A stretch of 35,887 nt of DNA. It comes from Frankiales bacterium (lineage in GTDB: Bacteria > Actinomycetota > Actinomycetes > Mycobacteriales > Jatrophihabitantaceae). Shown piece after piece: positions 33,913 to 35,887 of this stretch (its first letter is position 1; each line of letters begins with the position of its first letter). The stretch spans positions 1-35,887 of the forward strand of contig JAOPUZ010000055.1 in assembly GCA_025966315.1 (NCBI GenBank). Direction: 5' to 3'. A program made the translations under genes and the position numbers. The notes below the pieces were generated by a model that ran no database searches, had not been told where the DNA came from, and was given only the letters and a program-made list of their open reading frames with translations.

Positions 33913-35628
33913 ATGACTGATGCAGCGACTAACAACGCGTTCCCTGAGGTCGTCACGGTGGGCCAGTACTTGGCCTACCGGCTGATCGAGCTGGGCGGCA
34001 AACACCTTTTCGGCCTGCCCGGGGACTTCAACCTGAGTCTGCTGGACGAGATGCTCACCAATCCCGAGCTGACTTGGGTCGGCAACACCAACGAGTTGAA
34101 TGCCGCCTACGCCGCGGACGGTTACGCGCGGGTCACTCGTGGCGTGGCCGCGCTGGTCACGACGTACGGTGTCGGCGAGCTGTCGGCGATGAACGGGATC
34201 GCCGGCAGCTTCGCCGAGGACGTCCCGGTCTTGCAGATCACTGGGATGCCCAGCACGACCGCGCGGGCGCAGGGAACCCTGTTGCACCACACGCTCGTCG
34301 ATGGTGATTACGACCATTTCTTCCGCGCGTATAAGGAGGTCACCGCGGCTGGTGCCATTCTCAGGGCCGCCGATGCGGCCCTGGAGATTGACCGCGTCCT
34401 GCGGGCCGCGCTCGATGAGTCCAAGCCGGTGTACCTCGGAGTTCCGATGGATGTAGCGGGCGCGCCGATCTCGTCGGCGCCGTTGACGCGCAAGTTGCGG
34501 GCCACACCGAGTGACGCCGTTGCGCTCGCGGACTTCCGGACAACCCTGGCCGAGGCTCTGCATGACCAGTCCGCGGTCACAATGCTGGCCGGTCCGCGAA
34601 TCCATCGGCGCAAAGCCGAACACCTGCTCGAAGAGATCGCCGGTCATCGGGGGGTGCAGGTCGCAACCCAGGCCAGCGCCAAGGCAATGCTGGCCGAATC
34701 TCACCGCGCCAGCCTGGGGATTTACATGGGCGAGATGACCCCGGCCGACGCCACCCGCAAGGTTGTCGATCAGGCTCCGCAGCTGATTCTGGCTGGCACC
34801 GTACTCAGTGATGTATTGACCGGCTTCTTCACGCAGGGCTTCGATCTCAGTAAGGCCATCGAATTGGGAATCTCAGACGCCCGGATCGGGCCGGTGACCT
34901 TTCATGACGTGCAGTTGGTGGACAGCCTGACGGTGCTCAATGAGATCGTCGCCACCCTCGACCTGGTCGAGATCGATCCGGTCCAACCGACCTGGCCCTA
35001 CCGAAAGGCGCTACGAGACCAGGGCGCTGCCGTCCTCAGTCAACAAGCGCTGTGGACGATCGTGCAGGAATGGCTGCCCAGCAACGCGATTGCCATCGCC
35101 GACGCGGGAACCGCACTGTATGGCGCGCTGGAACTTCAGATGCCGCCCGGCACCGAGCTGCTCGCCCAACCGATCTGGTCTTCGATCGGTTACACCCTGC
35201 CGGCGGCATTGGGAACGTCGTTGGCTGGACCAGATCGGCGCAGCATCCTGTTCATCGGCGACGGTGCTGCTCAGCTGACCGCCTCGGAGCTGGCCACCAT
35301 CCTGCACCGCGGTCTCACGCCGATCATCGTGCTCATCAACAACGCCGGGTACACCATCGAGCGTGTGATCCAGAGCCCGCGGGCGGTATACCAAGACGTC
35401 ACCGGCTGGGACTGGGCCGCGTTGCCCGCTGCGCTGGCACCGGGCATCCCCGTGCTCGCCGTGACGGCCACGACTCCGGACGAGTTGCGGTCCGCCTTGC
35501 AACAAGCCGCGAATGCCCAGGATCGACTGGTACTCATCGAGTTACATGCGCTGCCCGACGACGCGCCTCCGCTGCTGACCCGGCTCGGCAGCATGGTTGC
35601 CCACTCGAAGGCGAGTCCATCTAACTAG
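33913..35628 (+). CDS. ThDP-dependent 2-keto acid decarboxylase (pyruvate/indolepyruvate type)
   Basis: 571 aa from ATG 33913, with GGAG eight bases upstream; an in-frame start at 33868 is less likely. The PYR domain has HLFGLPGDFNLSLLDEM, catalytic Glu61 in TNELNAAYAADGYAR and the decarboxylase HH pair (His125, His126) in LLHHTLVDGDYDHF. The PP domain has FIGDGAAQLTASELATIL (Gly449-Asp450-Gly451) and NNAGYTIER for Mg-ThDP. The HH pair and GYTIER separate it from acetolactate synthase and point to non-oxidative decarboxylation of pyruvate, indolepyruvate or branched-chain keto acids to aldehydes. The preceding SDR could reduce such an aldehyde (inference). Confidence 0.92.
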   Translation: MTDAATNNAFPEVVTVGQYLAYRLIELGGKHLFGLPGDFNLSLLDEMLTNPELTWVGNTNELNAAYAADGYARVTRGVAALVTTYGVGELSAMNGIAGSFAEDVPVLQITGMPSTTARAQGTLLHHTLVDGDYDHFFRAYKEVTAAGAILRAADAALEIDRVLRAALDESKPVYLGVPMDVAGAPISSAPLTRKLRATPSDAVALADFRTTLAEALHDQSAVTMLAGPRIHRRKAEHLLEEIAGHRGVQVATQASAKAMLAESHRASLGIYMGEMTPADATRKVVDQAPQLILAGTVLSDVLTGFFTQGFDLSKAIELGISDARIGPVTFHDVQLVDSLTVLNEIVATLDLVEIDPVQPTWPYRKALRDQGAAVLSQQALWTIVQEWLPSNAIAIADAGTALYGALELQMPPGTELLAQPIWSSIGYTLPAALGTSLAGPDRRSILFIGDGAAQLTASELATILHRGLTPIIVLINNAGYTIERVIQSPRAVYQDVTGWDWAALPAALAPGIPVLAVTATTPDELRSALQQAANAQDRLVLIELHALPDDAPPLLTRLGSMVAHSKASPSN

Positions 35629-35645
35629 GCCGGGTCCCGATTGCG

Positions 35646-35887
35646 TTTGGGGTTACCGGCGCGAGTCGGGACCCCGTTTGGCGTTGCCGGCGCGAGTCGG
35701 GACTCCGTCTGGGGTTGCCGGCGCGAGTCGGGACTCCGTTTGGGGTTACCGCGAGTCCGGACTCCGTCTGGGGTTACCGCGAGTCCGGACTCCGTTTGGG
35801 ATTGCCGCGAGTCGGGACCCCGTTTGGCGTTGCCGGCGCGAGTCGGGACTCCGTCTGGGGTTGCCGGCGCGAGTCGGGACTCCGTTT
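35646..35887. repeat. 31/28-bp tandem repeat array with internal palindrome, open at right edge
   Basis: Eight direct repeats start at 35646, 35677, 35708, 35739, 35767, 35795, 35823 and 35854; a ninth begins at 35885. Lengths are 31, 31, 31, 28, 28, 28, 31 and 31 bases. The three short copies lack GGC in the CCGGCGCGAG segment. Most copies hold GAGTC-GG-GACTC or its GACCC variant; the fourth and fifth hold the perfect palindrome GAGTCCGGACTC. The array begins 17 bases after the decarboxylase stop. There are no spacers, so it is not a CRISPR array. Confidence 0.95.

Noticed and set aside
35646-35887. CRISPR array
   Set aside because: Repeats are directly adjacent with no unique spacers, and no cas gene is present.

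Overview
The window is high-GC DNA with the gene density, start-codon use (many GTG) and family content of an Actinomycetota chromosome. The pointers are SAM-IV riboswitches, short RRHxDL-type cysteine leader peptides, a kdpFABC operon with an extra small ORF upstream, and a PadR/ABC-2 remnant. I cannot name the genus. No rRNA, tRNA, CRISPR array, transposase or phage gene was recognised.

Layout. 1-7507 (minus): K+ import operon, 27-aa microprotein-kdpF-kdpA-kdpB-kdpC-kdpD, with kdpD running off the left edge. 7861-9273 (plus): a universal stress protein, then a PadR repressor with a palindromic operator and the in-frame remnant of an ABC-2 exporter. 9405-10145 (minus): secreted DUF3494 ice-binding-type protein. 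10514-12312 (plus): diaminopimelate decarboxylase coupled to an unknown 150-aa protein. 12358-24559: organosulfur island. 24683-25305: a doubtful small ORF and an orphan PIN protein. 25459-29170 (plus): SulP transporter-carbonic anhydrase fusion and a DHA2-type MFS exporter. 29316-29606 (minus): start-less orphan reading frame. 29810-32936 (plus): four-PAS hybrid histidine kinase with a single-domain response regulator. 32990-35628 (plus): SDR oxidoreductase and a ThDP-dependent 2-keto acid decarboxylase. 35646-35887: 31/28-bp tandem repeat array running off the right edge.

The most interesting part is 12.3-24.6 kb. Three SAM-IV-type riboswitches (13766-13873 minus, 17440-17547 minus, 18896-19006 plus) each follow a plausible promoter and command three units: a cysteine-desulfurase-like enzyme; an amino-acid-type ABC importer (permease, ATPase, lipoprotein); and an operon of four luciferase-like flavin monooxygenases plus a flavin reductase. 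A fourth gene, ssuD, lies between two of the switches. Two of the three leaders also carry, downstream of the riboswitch, a short ORF with the shared core RRH(V/I)DL(L/Q)RVS(S/G)ALCP. This suggests two-layer sensing, SAM by RNA and cysteine supply by leader-peptide translation. The likely combined job is to import organosulfur compounds, cleave C-S bonds with FMNH2 and O2, and feed sulfur to Cys/Met synthesis when SAM and cysteine are low.

Functional calls rest on motifs read by eye and recalled family knowledge; no search was run.
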